Positions 1 through 8,708 of a stretch of 64,000 bases of DNA are shown here, in pieces. A program made the translations under genes and the position numbers. Below the pieces are notes generated by a model. The model saw only the letters and a list, made by a program, of their open reading frames with translations. It searched no databases and was not told where the DNA came from. Within the stretch, counting starts at the first letter, position 1. The number at the start of each line of letters is the position of its first letter. Source of the stretch: Planctomycetaceae bacterium (GTDB taxonomy: Bacteria; Planctomycetota; Phycisphaerae; UBA1845; UTPLA1); NCBI GenBank assembly GCA_011525745.1, contig WYBU01000015.1, forward strand, positions 1 to 64,000. The letters run 5' to 3'.

Positions 1-620
1 CTTTCTCCTTCGCCAGAGACAACAATCTCGCCAAATGCAGCCTCGTTGGACTTCTCAAAGTCTTTGTACAGATTAAGCGTTTTCGTCGCATACGCATTGT
101 AATAGGCGTCATAACGACTTGGCTTAATTGCCGCAAAGCACCAAAAAGACATGCCGCTTTCGAGCTTTCCGTAAATCAACACTATTACTCGCTGATGCGC
201 GTCACCCGCCTTTTCGGAAACCGTGAACTGGGCGTCGTAAGAATGGACTTCGATTCCCAAAGCTGCCAGTTTGGAGATGACGTCAGGCGTCAGTGTCGCC
301 AGAGTCGCGAATTGTGATTGCGAGTCGACTGTACCGGTCAGCGCAATATTTAAGGTAAATGTATTGACCTGCAACGACACTGGAGAATAGCCAGGGACTT
401 TGTAAGTGGCAAGAAGCGTATCGCAGGGCACCTTGAGCACGTCTGCTATCGCAGAAATGTTCTCCAAGTACGCTGGCCGCCCCTTCATTATCCGCCGTAA
501 GGTGCGCAAGTGAATACCTGCCAGCGCCGCGAGGCGCTCGGCGCTTAGGCCGCGTGCATTACGAAGCCGTTCAATTTCGTCGGTACGACAGGTGTGCGTG
601 CGCTTCGCTTTACTGTTCAT
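1..620 (-). CDS. XRE-type HTH regulator, 3' end outside window
   Basis: Reading the minus strand from the ATG at 618-620 gives an open frame that runs off the window edge (at least 206 residues). Residues about 14-62 form a classic XRE/Cro helix-turn-helix: EIERLRNARGLS, then LAALAGIHLRTLRRI and a third helix ending near VLKVPCDTLL. The remaining 140 residues look like a mixed alpha/beta domain that I do not recognise. It is divergent from the ParB-like gene, with a 224-bp shared upstream region, so autoregulation and control of the neighbour are plausible but inferred. No strong ribosome binding site precedes the ATG. Confidence 0.72.
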   Translation of the reverse strand, partial: MNSKAKRTHTCRTDEIERLRNARGLSAERLAALAGIHLRTLRRIMKGRPAYLENISAIADVLKVPCDTLLATYKVPGYSPVSLQVNTFTLNIALTGTVDSQSQFATLATLTPDVISKLAALGIEVHSYDAQFTVSEKAGDAHQRVIVLIYGKLESGMSFWCFAAIKPSRYDAYYNAYATKTLNLYKDFEKSNEAAFGEIVVSGEGE

Positions 621-844
621 GACCGTAGCAAGAACGTGTCCCCAAGCTGTCTTGAAAAAGGGCAAACGCGCCCTACAGGTGTCACGGCCCCCCATCTAAC
701 CTTATTTGCGGCGGCACGAAGCAACCGACAGAGGAGAGCGCCACGACGCCTACGACACGGCCATCGTAATTCTAGTGCAGACCGAAAGTTGCGGTCAACG
801 CCGGTGGTGATTGAGGGGTTCTAACGGGGTATGGGAGTGATGCC

Positions 845-1669
845 ATGGCGGATCAGGCAGTTCAGGAGGTCCCGATTGACAAGGTCGTCTGCCGTAAGCA
901 GGTGCGGGAGTCCTTCGACGAGGAGGAGCTCGTCGGGCTGGCGCACAGCATCCGGGAGAGCGGAATCCTCCAGCCGCTGCTCGGACACCGAGAGGGTGTG
1001 TCCTTCGTGCTCGATGACGGCGAGAGGCGCCTTCGGGCCGCGAAGCGGGCCGGCCTGACGGTTGTGCCCATGATACTTGACGATCACGAATTATGCCGGG
1101 CGCAGGTAATCCAGCGGCAGATGGTCTGCAATTGCCAGCGTTCTGATCTCACGGCAATCGAAAAAGCCCGGGCAATCGATGCCTTGATGAAAGAAACGCA
1201 ATGGCACGCGAGAGAAGTCGCCCGGAAACTGGGGCTCTCCGAACCCACGGTTTCACGGCTTCTCGCACTTTTGGTACTCCCTGACGAAGTCCAGCGGCGC
1301 GTAGAAGGTGGCGAAATTCCCGCAAGCACGGCCTACCAGATCGCGATTGCGGGCGACGGCGATACGCAGAACAAGCTGGCATCCGAGGTTGCTGGTAACA
1401 AGCTGACCCGCGAGGCCGTCACGGCCCGCCGCCGTGCGAAACGCCCGCGCCAGAGAGCGAAGCGGAATCGCGGGACCAAGCCGCAGGTCGTCGTGCCACT
1501 CGGCGGCGGCCGTTCGATCACCGTCGCCGGCCCCGACCTGTCGCTCAAGGCGCTCATCGAATGGCTGGAGGAGTCGCTGAATCGACTGCGGGCACTGGGT
1601 ACCGCCGATCTGGAACTGGCCGACGCCGTCGCTCGGTTGGGCGATCCGCCGGTGGCGTTGAGCGCTTGA
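845..1669 (+). CDS. ParB-like partition/regulatory protein
   Basis: A 274-residue ParB/RepB/Spo0J-family protein. The N-terminal ParB-like nuclease/CTPase fold carries the family signature DDGERRLRAAKRAG (residues about 57-70). An HTH region follows around residues 110-150 (AREVARKLGLSEPTVSRLL), then a basic Arg/Lys-rich linker and a C-terminal coiled segment that may dimerise. The ATG at 845 has GGGAG eight bases upstream. No ParA neighbour is visible, so it may be a segregation or transcription factor of a mobile element rather than a chromosomal partition protein. It is followed within 28 bp by a conjugation-type ATPase, which supports an element backbone. Confidence 0.85.
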   Translation: MADQAVQEVPIDKVVCRKQVRESFDEEELVGLAHSIRESGILQPLLGHREGVSFVLDDGERRLRAAKRAGLTVVPMILDDHELCRAQVIQRQMVCNCQRSDLTAIEKARAIDALMKETQWHAREVARKLGLSEPTVSRLLALLVLPDEVQRRVEGGEIPASTAYQIAIAGDGDTQNKLASEVAGNKLTREAVTARRRAKRPRQRAKRNRGTKPQVVVPLGGGRSITVAGPDLSLKALIEWLEESLNRLRALGTADLELADAVARLGDPPVALSA

Positions 1670-1696
1670 TAGGCCAATCTGAAAGAAAGGTGAGTC

Positions 1697-3196
1697 ATGT
1701 TGATGTCATTCTTCAGGCGCTCAGCAAGGAAGCAGGCGGCGGTATCGCCGTGGGACCTGTCGTCCCCTCTTCTCTCGTGGTCGACGCGCGATCACTGGTC
1801 GCTGCGCGAGGCGGTCGAAGGGACCCTCATTCTTGGCGCGACCGGATCGGGCAAGACCTCGGGCTCAGGAGCCGCCATCGCTCATGCGCTGCTTTCGAGA
1901 GCACGCGCCGGTGGACTTGTGCTCACGGCAAAATCGGATGAGCGGGCGCTGTGGGAGCGCTACTGCCGCGAATGCGGGCGTATCGATGATCTCCTGGTGT
2001 TCGGACCGAACGAAAAGCTGCGATTCAATTTTCTTGATTTCGAGCTGAACCGGCCCGGCGCGGGTGCCGGGCTTACGGAGAACATCGTCAACCTGTTCAG
2101 CAACGTGCTCGAAATCGCCGAGCGCAATTCCGGGACGGACGGGGGCCGCGGCGACGACGGCTTCTGGCGGCGGACCAACCGCCAGCTGCTGCGGAACCTG
2201 TGCGACCTCCTGGCGATGGCGACCGGCCGCGTGTCCGTGCCCGACCTGGTCAGGCTGTGCCTGTCGGCGCCAACAGCAACGACTCAGTTCAAGGATCCGG
2301 TGTGGAGAGAACGGTCGTTCTGCTTCCATTGCCTCAAGGAGGCGGAGGAGCGGCAGAAGTCGCCGCGGCAAGATCACGATTTCGGCGTTGTGGCCGACTT
2401 TTTCATGCTCGAATGGCCGAATCTGAGCGAAAAAACGCGAAGCGTCGTCATGGCGACGTTCACGTCGATGGCCGACGTGCTCAATCGCGGCGTGCTGCGC
2501 GAGCTGTTCTGCACCGACACGAACATCACGCCCAAGGCGATTGAAGACGGGAAGATCATCCTGATCGACCTGCCTGTTAGGGAATACGCGGAGGTCGGGC
2601 AGTTCGCGCAGGTGCTGTGGAAATATTGCTTTCAGCGGAGCATTGAGCGGCGCGACGTTTCGGCGAACCCTCGCCCCGTAATACTGTGGATGGATGAAGC
2701 TCAGAATTTTTCCACTTCCTACGACACGCAGTTCCAGACTACCTGCCGCGCAGCCCGCGTCGCCACCGTGTACCTGTCGCAGAACCTGAGCAACTTTTAC
2801 GTTGCGCTGGGCGGAACGGAAAAAGCAAAACACGAGGTGGCATCCTTGTGTGCCAATATGAATACAAAGGTCATTCATGCATGCAGTGACCCCATCACGC
2901 TCGAATGGGTGGCAACATTGAGCGGCCGGACGCGGCAGCTGTTCATCAACGGCAACAACAGCTACTCGACCGATGCGTACTTGGATTCGTGGCTCGGATT
3001 TCGAGCGCCGAGTCAGGCGACGGCGGGCTTCTCAGAGGCATATGAGTCTGACATTCAGCCCACGGCTGTGACGCGCCTCCGGTCCGGATCGGCCGCACAT
3101 GGCTGGCATGTAGATGCCCTGGTGTTTCAGAACGGCCGCGTGTTCCGCGACACAGGCCGGACGTGGATGAAGGTCACGTTCCGGCAGAAGCATTAG
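1697..3196 (+). CDS. TraD/VirD4-like type IV coupling ATPase
   Basis: A 499-residue P-loop ATPase of the TraD/TraG/VirD4 class, which delivers DNA or nucleoprotein to a secretion channel. Walker A is GATGSGKT at residues 47-54. Walker B with the following Gln is ILWMDEAQNF at about 331-340, and the C-terminal third resembles the TraM-recognition region of TraD. No clear N-terminal membrane segments are seen, so it may be the soluble kind; the next gene encodes a small membrane protein that could be its anchor (inference). GAAAGGTGA lies just upstream of the ATG. No relaxase or mating-pair genes are in view. Confidence 0.82.
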   Translation: MLMSFFRRSARKQAAVSPWDLSSPLLSWSTRDHWSLREAVEGTLILGATGSGKTSGSGAAIAHALLSRARAGGLVLTAKSDERALWERYCRECGRIDDLLVFGPNEKLRFNFLDFELNRPGAGAGLTENIVNLFSNVLEIAERNSGTDGGRGDDGFWRRTNRQLLRNLCDLLAMATGRVSVPDLVRLCLSAPTATTQFKDPVWRERSFCFHCLKEAEERQKSPRQDHDFGVVADFFMLEWPNLSEKTRSVVMATFTSMADVLNRGVLRELFCTDTNITPKAIEDGKIILIDLPVREYAEVGQFAQVLWKYCFQRSIERRDVSANPRPVILWMDEAQNFSTSYDTQFQTTCRAARVATVYLSQNLSNFYVALGGTEKAKHEVASLCANMNTKVIHACSDPITLEWVATLSGRTRQLFINGNNSYSTDAYLDSWLGFRAPSQATAGFSEAYESDIQPTAVTRLRSGSAAHGWHVDALVFQNGRVFRDTGRTWMKVTFRQKH

Positions 3197-3291
3197 GCGG
3201 GCAATCCAGGTGGTTTTTCAGGTCGGTGCTCACCGTCCGCGTGGAAGGTGCGCGCCGATCGCAGGAGAAAGCAAAGACAGGAGTCATCACG

Positions 3292-3882
3292 GTGGATCAA
3301 CATTCGCAGCCGCCAAGTTTCATGCAGCAGGTGCGCACCGCGACCGGCTGGGCCTTGCTGGTCTGCCACTCGCTGGCGGCCACCTGGGAGGTCTTCCTGC
3401 ACCGGCCGGGGACGTTTGGCGAAAGGTATCTCGGGCCGCAGGCCGGGCTGGCGATCCTGCTCGTCCCGGGGTTCGCGATTTTCTGGCCGGAACACGATGC
3501 ATCGGGCCTCCTCGTCTTCCTCTTCTGCTATCTCGTCATGTGCTTCTTCGCCCGGATCGCCACGATCCTGCGGCAGCGGGCCGGCGGGCCGCAGCCGCAC
3601 AGCTACTACTCCGGGGCTCCCTTCATCATGCGACTTACAGGCCGCTTCAGCGAGAAGAGCGTGAAATTCATGGTCGAGCCGATGCTCGCCTTCGTGATTT
3701 CGACGCTGATGATGGCAGTGAGCCGGCCGCTCGGCTGCTACCTGCTGGTGGCCACGTTCGGCATCGTCGCCTCGAACAACCTGAGCATCAGTATCGACCG
3801 CGAGCGGCTGCTCGACCTCCACGACTCTGCCATTGAAGCCGAGCAACAAGCGGAAGCGTTCCGCGAGATGCGCGGCGAGTAG
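3292..3882 (+). CDS. Small polytopic membrane protein
   Basis: The frame is open from further upstream, but a GTG at 3292 with CAGGAG seven bases before it is the best start (196 residues). Hydrophobic stretches lie near residues 20-32, 46-62, 66-85 and 125-155, so three to four membrane passes are likely, followed by a charged, probably cytoplasmic C-terminus. I do not recognise the family. Its position directly after the TraD-like ATPase suggests a membrane partner for it, as TraG-type ATPases often have; this is context only. Confidence 0.6.
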   Translation: MDQHSQPPSFMQQVRTATGWALLVCHSLAATWEVFLHRPGTFGERYLGPQAGLAILLVPGFAIFWPEHDASGLLVFLFCYLVMCFFARIATILRQRAGGPQPHSYYSGAPFIMRLTGRFSEKSVKFMVEPMLAFVISTLMMAVSRPLGCYLLVATFGIVASNNLSISIDRERLLDLHDSAIEAEQQAEAFREMRGE

Positions 3883-3902
3883 TCCCTCATCAGGAGTTTG
3901 CC

Positions 3903-4220
3903 ATGCAAGACAATCGACCCGTACCGAAGTGGTTTTCCGGTTCACTCGCGGCCTATGGCCGCCTCGGAATTCACGAACTGCGCAATGCGCTCTACCCGGA
4001 GTCCAACGTGGCGCAGGGCCACTCGGAGTATGGCATGTGGGCGGCGCCGACGCCTGGGCAGGTGCAACAGGCGCAGGAGAAGGACGGCGTCGCGCCGGAT
4101 GCCCATAAGGCGAACGAAGTCCCGCCGCACTCGATCCTCGGCGAGCGGATGCGTGACGCCGAGCGGTCGGCCGAATTCCGCGAGCGCGAGTCGCGCGAGA
4201 GGGACTTTGAACGAGAGTAA
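3903..4220 (+). CDS. Hypothetical hydrophilic protein, 105 aa
   Basis: A short, charged protein with a good Shine-Dalgarno (CAGGAG) about seven bases before the ATG at 3903. The C-terminal 35 residues are an Arg/Glu-rich helix (ERMRDAERSAEFRERESRERDFE), which could be a coiled coil. No domain is recognised. It sits 20 bp after the small membrane protein and before the TerB-DnaJ protein, all co-oriented, so it is probably part of the same transcript. Confidence 0.55.
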   Translation: MQDNRPVPKWFSGSLAAYGRLGIHELRNALYPESNVAQGHSEYGMWAAPTPGQVQQAQEKDGVAPDAHKANEVPPHSILGERMRDAERSAEFRERESRERDFERE

Positions 4221-4292
4221 CCCGGATTGCGCGCCAGCGTGGCGCGGCAGCAGGCAATACGGAACGAGGCATCATTACCGAAGGAGATCATC

Positions 4293-5312
4293 ATGCACGT
4301 AATCGGCACGATTCTGGCAGGTTGGGCGGCGCGCAAGGCATGCTCGTGGATCACGAGCGGCGCCTCCAAGGTGGGGGAATTCGACGTTTCGGCAACCTAC
4401 AGCCATGACCCGGATGATTTGACACTGCGGCTGATGACTGGCCGGGAGATTCCTGGTCTGATTGCCCTGCTTCACATTCTCACGCCTAACGACATTTACC
4501 TGAAGGGCGTGGGTGAGGATCAGGACAACGACGGCGACTTCGCGTACATCCGGCCGTTCAAGGGGAGAGAGTGCGCGTGCCGCATCCCGCTTGGCTCCAT
4601 TGTGTACCGTGCGGCCGGCGAGTACTGGCTGCGCGTCAGCTGCTACGTGGCAAGGGCCGGCGCAAATGGGCCGGAGCTCAAAGGGCGCGCGGCTTTTCGG
4701 ATCACGCTGCCGGAGCCGCGACAGCTCGGCCGGTTCGCGCATTACCTGCCGCTGGTGGAACTCGTGCGGTACGTCGTGCGGTGCACTGAGACAGGCCGAG
4801 GCGCAAGGATGCGTTGCATGAAGGACTTCTTCGTGCAGAAGATCGGCATGACGGAACAGGAATACGACAATCTGCGCGACGCCGTACGGTTTACCACCCG
4901 CGCGCGGCTTCCCGACGTTCTTGGCGGCATCCGCAAAAGCGCTCCGAACCTCGACACGGAATCCATACTTAATTTCCTGGTGCAGGTGGCCATGAGCGAC
5001 GACGACTTCTCGGCCGAGGAGGAATCGCTCGTTCGGGAGGTCGCGCGGCTGCGCGGCATGAGCGACCACGACTGGGAGCGGTTCGCCGAGAGCGAGGGCC
5101 TCAACCGGTTGAATCCGTGGGCGGTGCTCGGCGTGCGGCGGGGGGCGACGCCGGACGAGATCAGGACGGCGTATCGCCAGCTCATGCTTCAGAACCATCC
5201 CGACCGGTTCGCGCAGTCGCCGAAGGACTTCCAGGAGCTTGCAACCAAGAAGACCATCGCCGCCAGGCAGGCGTATGAGCAGTTGATGGGAGCTGCGGGA
5301 GCGAGCGCGTGA
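4293..5312 (+). CDS. TerB-like plus C-terminal J-domain protein (DjlA-type layout)
   Basis: A 339-residue protein with a TerB-like helical domain around residues 225-265 (QVAMSDDDFSAEEESLVREVARL) and a C-terminal DnaJ domain from about residue 273, with the HPD tripeptide near residue 301 (QNHPDRF). This order matches DjlA-type co-chaperones, which recruit and stimulate Hsp70; the N-terminal 200 residues resemble nothing I know. The ATG at 4293 has AAGGAGATCATC upstream, preferred to the start at 4227. No DnaK or GrpE is nearby, so it would depend on the host Hsp70. It may assemble or protect the element's transfer apparatus (inference). Confidence 0.75.
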   Translation: MHVIGTILAGWAARKACSWITSGASKVGEFDVSATYSHDPDDLTLRLMTGREIPGLIALLHILTPNDIYLKGVGEDQDNDGDFAYIRPFKGRECACRIPLGSIVYRAAGEYWLRVSCYVARAGANGPELKGRAAFRITLPEPRQLGRFAHYLPLVELVRYVVRCTETGRGARMRCMKDFFVQKIGMTEQEYDNLRDAVRFTTRARLPDVLGGIRKSAPNLDTESILNFLVQVAMSDDDFSAEEESLVREVARLRGMSDHDWERFAESEGLNRLNPWAVLGVRRGATPDEIRTAYRQLMLQNHPDRFAQSPKDFQELATKKTIAARQAYEQLMGAAGASA

Positions 5313-5339
5313 TGGGCTTGCGTAGCGGGTGAACGTCAC

Positions 5340-5681
5340 ATGATCGACACGGCGATGGAGAACCTGGTGCCCCTGCGGGACGTGCCGCGGTGCCTGCCGC
5401 CGCGGCCAAGCGGCAAGCGGCTGCATATCAGCGCCGTCTATCGCTGGACGCTGCGCGGCGTGCGCGGCGTCCGGCTGGAGACGGTTAAGATCGGCGGCAC
5501 GACGTACACGAGCCGGGAGGCGATTCAGCGGTTTTCCGAGCGATTGTCCGGGGCGGACTCCGTTCCGGATGTAGTCAATCCCGTCAGCCGCGCGCGGCAG
5601 CGGCAGCTTGAACAGGCGAAGGCGGCGGTTGCCAATGCGCTCGGCCCTCAGCGGCTCTCTCCCGATGCGGGCGCGCGATAG
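5340..5681 (+). CDS. DUF1580-type protein (planctomycete family)
   Basis: A 113-residue protein matching the DUF1580 pattern: an N-terminal LRDVPRCLPPRPSGKRLH, then SAVYRWTLRGVRGVRLE and GGTTYTSREAIQRF. This is a helix-turn-helix-like module resembling excisionase or MerR-type DNA-binding domains, and members are known almost only from Planctomycetes. That makes it the best taxonomic marker in the window. The gene is 27 bp after the J-domain gene and is followed by a strong hairpin. Near an integrase it could act as a recombination directionality factor, but this is inference. Confidence 0.75.
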   Translation: MIDTAMENLVPLRDVPRCLPPRPSGKRLHISAVYRWTLRGVRGVRLETVKIGGTTYTSREAIQRFSERLSGADSVPDVVNPVSRARQRQLEQAKAAVANALGPQRLSPDAGAR

Positions 5682-5706
5682 CACCGCGCTCCGTCAATAA
5701 GCGATT

Positions 5707-5742
5707 CAGGCTCCGGCAGCCCGTGAGGACCGCCGGAGCCTG
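5707..5742 (+). terminator. Strong hairpin after DUF1580 gene
   Basis: A perfect 11-bp inverted repeat, CAGGCTCCGGC at 5707-5717 and GCCGGAGCCTG at 5732-5742, with a 14-base loop, lies 26 bp after the DUF1580 stop. There is no T-tract, so it is either a non-canonical terminator or an RNA-stabilising hairpin. A second small hairpin (CGGCAC/GTGCCG) follows at 5745-5759. Confidence 0.5.
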
Positions 5743-5774
5743 CACGGCACAATGTGCCGGTATCGCGCTCCAGC

Positions 5775-5912
5775 TTACCCGACCTCCGTCAGGATGTCAG
5801 CGGCCTTCGTGCGGACCAGTTCCGCGTAGATCTCTGCGCTGCGCCCCTTGAGACTCTTGGCTTCGCTGCACGTCCACGTCGTTACCAGTGCTATCCCCGA
5901 ATGCCAGCGCTG
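5775..5912 (-). pseudogene. Remnant of integrase C-terminus
   Basis: On the minus strand this stretch ends in AEIYAELVRTKAADILTEVG and a stop. It closely matches the end of the intact integrase at 8.7 kb (TEVYAELDRTKAADIMAEVG). Nucleotide similarity extends back, with gaps, to about 5912, where RWHSG corresponds to RLRHSA. The central block with the Gly-His motif is scrambled, so the copy is decayed and non-functional. It marks where an earlier integrase end lay directly behind DUF1580, before the 5.9-8.6 kb insert arrived. Confidence 0.7.
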
Positions 5913-5927
5913 CTCGCTTGTGCCGTA

Positions 5928-8039
5928 TCAGCCATAACGCTCTGCAGACAGATGTTCCAGTGCTTGAACGCGGTTTGCCAGCGATGGGTGCCAGTACGCA
6001 AGATTTGCCTTGCCACAGTACTCGCTAATGAACCAGCGAGCTCCAAGCCGCACTTTCAATAGCAATGGCAGCTGGCTTGGCTCCAACAAAAGAGCTCTCA
6101 GCATGTCGCGCTGCATGCCCCGTCCTATGCCAATAGCGCCTGAACACGCACTTAAATACGCGCCCTCCGCTGCAGCAACATGATGAACCTTCAGCAAGCA
6201 TCTGCGCAATGCGTCAGGGCTAACCCCGCCACGACGTACAGCCATTCGATCAGCAGATAGTTCGTAGCCAATGCTGCCTTGAAGGCTCCTCATAAAAGTG
6301 TCGCCGACACAGCTAACTCTCCCGAGAAAGCGGCAGAGCTGATCGACCGCGCAGTGGCCGGATTTATGATGCGCCAACTCATGCGCTAGCAGGCCTGCAC
6401 ATTCATCCCTGTCCAATAGCTCGGCACAGCGAGTGCTCACAACGACGTATCGCGCCGCCGCAATGACGCCTAAACGAATGGATTCCGCGAATGGTCGTCG
6501 ATTCTCCACCACGATCAACCCGACACCACTAATAGCCATACGTGCCAGTAGTACGTCAAACGTCTGCTGTAGGCCACCATGACCACACAGCTTCGAGCGG
6601 TCGTTTCTTGTCAGCCATGTCCGCACCCGATGTTCCCGGATGATCATGCTTCCGATCGACAAACTAAGAGCGAGAAGCACAATTGCGACCCATGAGTAGG
6701 ATATTAGTAGGCCGAGCAAGATAAGCCGTTCTTCACCAGGTTGTCCAAGAGCAATGCTCAGTCCATAGCTAAACCACTGGAACGGCTCGGCGTGCATTGG
6801 ACCGGGAGCGCGCCCGACGAGACGAGCAGCAGTCTCCGTAAGTGCCTTCACGAGAGACACATCTAACCAAATGCAGAATAGCGCAAGCATCAACCAAGAG
6901 CCCAAAGCTGCAATTCTAAAAAACCCGATGAACCCGCGACCTGTAACAGCGCGCTGGACTTCCTGGGAAGTCGGAGACGTGTGAAGACGCGTGAGGTAGA
7001 ACCACGTCCGCAGGGGAAGGCGGACCGCCGCACATAGGAAAGCTACACTGAGAACAGCACAAAGAAGCGTTGCGCCAGCGGTAAACTGACACATGAGGAT
7101 AATCGCGTGAAGCGCGTCTCGCACGCCAGTAGTCATCGCCTGGAGCTCAGCCGGGGAGGAAGCCGGTTGCCTAAGGACCGAGTGGTCGCCATGCAGGAAA
7201 GCCTCACTACTTGATACGGCTTGAGCCAAGTCAGCTGCGGGCATGGTGACGCTGAGGCGCTCCCAGAATAGGAGCGGGCACATCATCAGTACGAACGCGA
7301 GCTGCACGTATAATCCACACAGCAGAGGCACAAGCCTCAACGTGGCGCCGCGGCGAGACATGGCCGTCAAGAGGAGCAGTAGAGCCGCAACGAGAGTGGC
7401 AATCAGCGCAAAGAGCGAGGTGAATGTAACAGCATCGGCGCGAAGCGTGAGTGTACCCCGGACGATGTCGTACACCGGCCGAGCCAAGAAGATCAACACA
7501 TAGACGATATAGGTGAGACAAATCGCAGCGTACTTGCGATTGAAGCCAAGACCCATTCTGCGAAATGTATGGCTCTGCGATTCGACGGCGCGCTGAAGTG
7601 CCTCAACAAGGCGCTGAGGTGAGCCGGCAGTAATTAGTCGGAACGTTAGAAAGAGAAGGGTGATCCAAGAAGCGAAGATGACAGCGTGGGCGAAGGGGCT
7701 TTCAAGTCCAAGCGTCATGTGGTCGAATAAAAAGTACTCCCATGCAACGTGAAAAAGAGGCAGCATCAGCGCGCAGCAAGCGAGGATAGCCGCGAAGTAC
7801 CAGGACGAGTACTTGACCTGACAGAACAACCGAGTGGAATCGCCGCTTGCTCGAAGGACCCAGTTGACATGCTGGGGATAGGAGTGCCGCAAGATCGCCC
7901 AAGCCGTTCCGCTGTGAACGGTGTGGAGCGTGAGGTGGGCGTTTGCGGAATCACGTTCAGCGACGCGGTACCTGTTGGCTTTCAGCACCGTGTCAAGGAG
8001 CTGTGCCACGCTCGTTATGCCCATGGAAATGTGATACAC
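5928..8039 (-). CDS. Polytopic M48-family metallopeptidase
   Basis: A 703-residue membrane protein with a zinc peptidase domain near its C-terminus: HELAHH at residues 553-558 and the third ligand in GYELSAD (Glu 593), the HExxH plus ExxxD arrangement of M48 (HtpX/Ste24-like) enzymes. Eight or nine hydrophobic segments are visible before it (for example residues about 80-105, 115-140, 165-190, 200-225). It is much larger than HtpX (about 290 aa) and carries more membrane passes. Base composition is lower in GC than the flanking element genes. Start ATG 8039; Met 6 is an alternative. Substrate unknown; membrane-protein quality control or a defence role are both possible. Confidence 0.75.
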   Translation of the reverse strand: MYHISMGITSVAQLLDTVLKANRYRVAERDSANAHLTLHTVHSGTAWAILRHSYPQHVNWVLRASGDSTRLFCQVKYSSWYFAAILACCALMLPLFHVAWEYFLFDHMTLGLESPFAHAVIFASWITLLFLTFRLITAGSPQRLVEALQRAVESQSHTFRRMGLGFNRKYAAICLTYIVYVLIFLARPVYDIVRGTLTLRADAVTFTSLFALIATLVAALLLLLTAMSRRGATLRLVPLLCGLYVQLAFVLMMCPLLFWERLSVTMPAADLAQAVSSSEAFLHGDHSVLRQPASSPAELQAMTTGVRDALHAIILMCQFTAGATLLCAVLSVAFLCAAVRLPLRTWFYLTRLHTSPTSQEVQRAVTGRGFIGFFRIAALGSWLMLALFCIWLDVSLVKALTETAARLVGRAPGPMHAEPFQWFSYGLSIALGQPGEERLILLGLLISYSWVAIVLLALSLSIGSMIIREHRVRTWLTRNDRSKLCGHGGLQQTFDVLLARMAISGVGLIVVENRRPFAESIRLGVIAAARYVVVSTRCAELLDRDECAGLLAHELAHHKSGHCAVDQLCRFLGRVSCVGDTFMRSLQGSIGYELSADRMAVRRGGVSPDALRRCLLKVHHVAAAEGAYLSACSGAIGIGRGMQRDMLRALLLEPSQLPLLLKVRLGARWFISEYCGKANLAYWHPSLANRVQALEHLSAERYG

Positions 8040-8167
8040 GAGGGGCCTGCGTCACAGTCTAATAGTGAGCAACTAGAGATCCCGATTTACGTCGTTCCTT
8101 CTATGCCGACGATCAGACCGGCGACGCACTGTTATTAACGTGCGGCAATAGTGACAAAAGGCTCGCG

Positions 8168-8569
8168 CTAGATGCGATCGGCAAATCGCTTCAGAATGCC
8201 TTCCACCCTAAGCCGTAACTTGTGCACCATTTCTGGCTTACGCGTCCAATCTGTCAAGCGGCGTTCCGCGAGGTCGAGGTGGGGGAGCAAATCGCGTTGG
8301 ATTGAGTCGGCTGCAGTTGCCGCGATGAGTTTCGCCGCAATCCAACAGGCGATGGAGATGGTCGTGCCGGCAAGTAGTGCGGGCTCAAAGGCGATCCCGT
8401 TGCGATCGAAGGGTTCGTCGACCTCGGCATCTTCCCTTAACTTGCGGTTGATTGTGTCGTAGATACCGTCAAAAACCACTGCGAATTCGTCGAGTTCACG
8501 TGGCGCAGTCTCGCTCAAATAGTCGTAGACGGCTTGACGTACAAGCGATTTGTGCGCAGGCTCGTCCAT
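8168..8569 (-). CDS. Hypothetical protein, 133 aa
   Basis: A mostly helical protein with one hydrophobic segment in the middle (ALLAGTTISIACWIAAKLIA, about residues 68-87) flanked by charged helices. No family recognised. It lies 128 bp upstream of the M48-type peptidase in the same direction and within the same insert, so it may be its partner or regulator. Confidence rests on coding-like composition and lack of competing frames. Confidence 0.5.
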   Translation of the reverse strand: MDEPAHKSLVRQAVYDYLSETAPRELDEFAVVFDGIYDTINRKLREDAEVDEPFDRNGIAFEPALLAGTTISIACWIAAKLIAATAADSIQRDLLPHLDLAERRLTDWTRKPEMVHKLRLRVEGILKRFADRI

Positions 8570-8708
8570 CGCAGCCTCCCGCGGACACCATCTTTCGCCG
8601 ATTCAGGCAGGGGAAACCAGCCCCTCCAGCGACGAGAGATCAGCATCAATCCGACATTACCCATTTGACCTCGCCCCGCTACGCCGCAGGGCAATATTCG
8701 ACTAGAGC

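Noticed and set aside
1865-2878. 337-codon minus-strand frame
   Set aside because: Lies entirely opposite the TraD-like ATPase with its Walker motifs.
845-3196. PRTRC-type system, because ParB-like and ThiF-like genes are both present
   Set aside because: The ParB-like gene is 25 kb from the ThiF-like operon, and the other PRTRC proteins are not recognisable beside it.
4275-5684. 469-codon minus-strand frame opposite the J-domain and DUF1580 genes
   Set aside because: Shadow frame; the plus strand has the HPD motif, DUF1580 pattern and ribosome binding sites.
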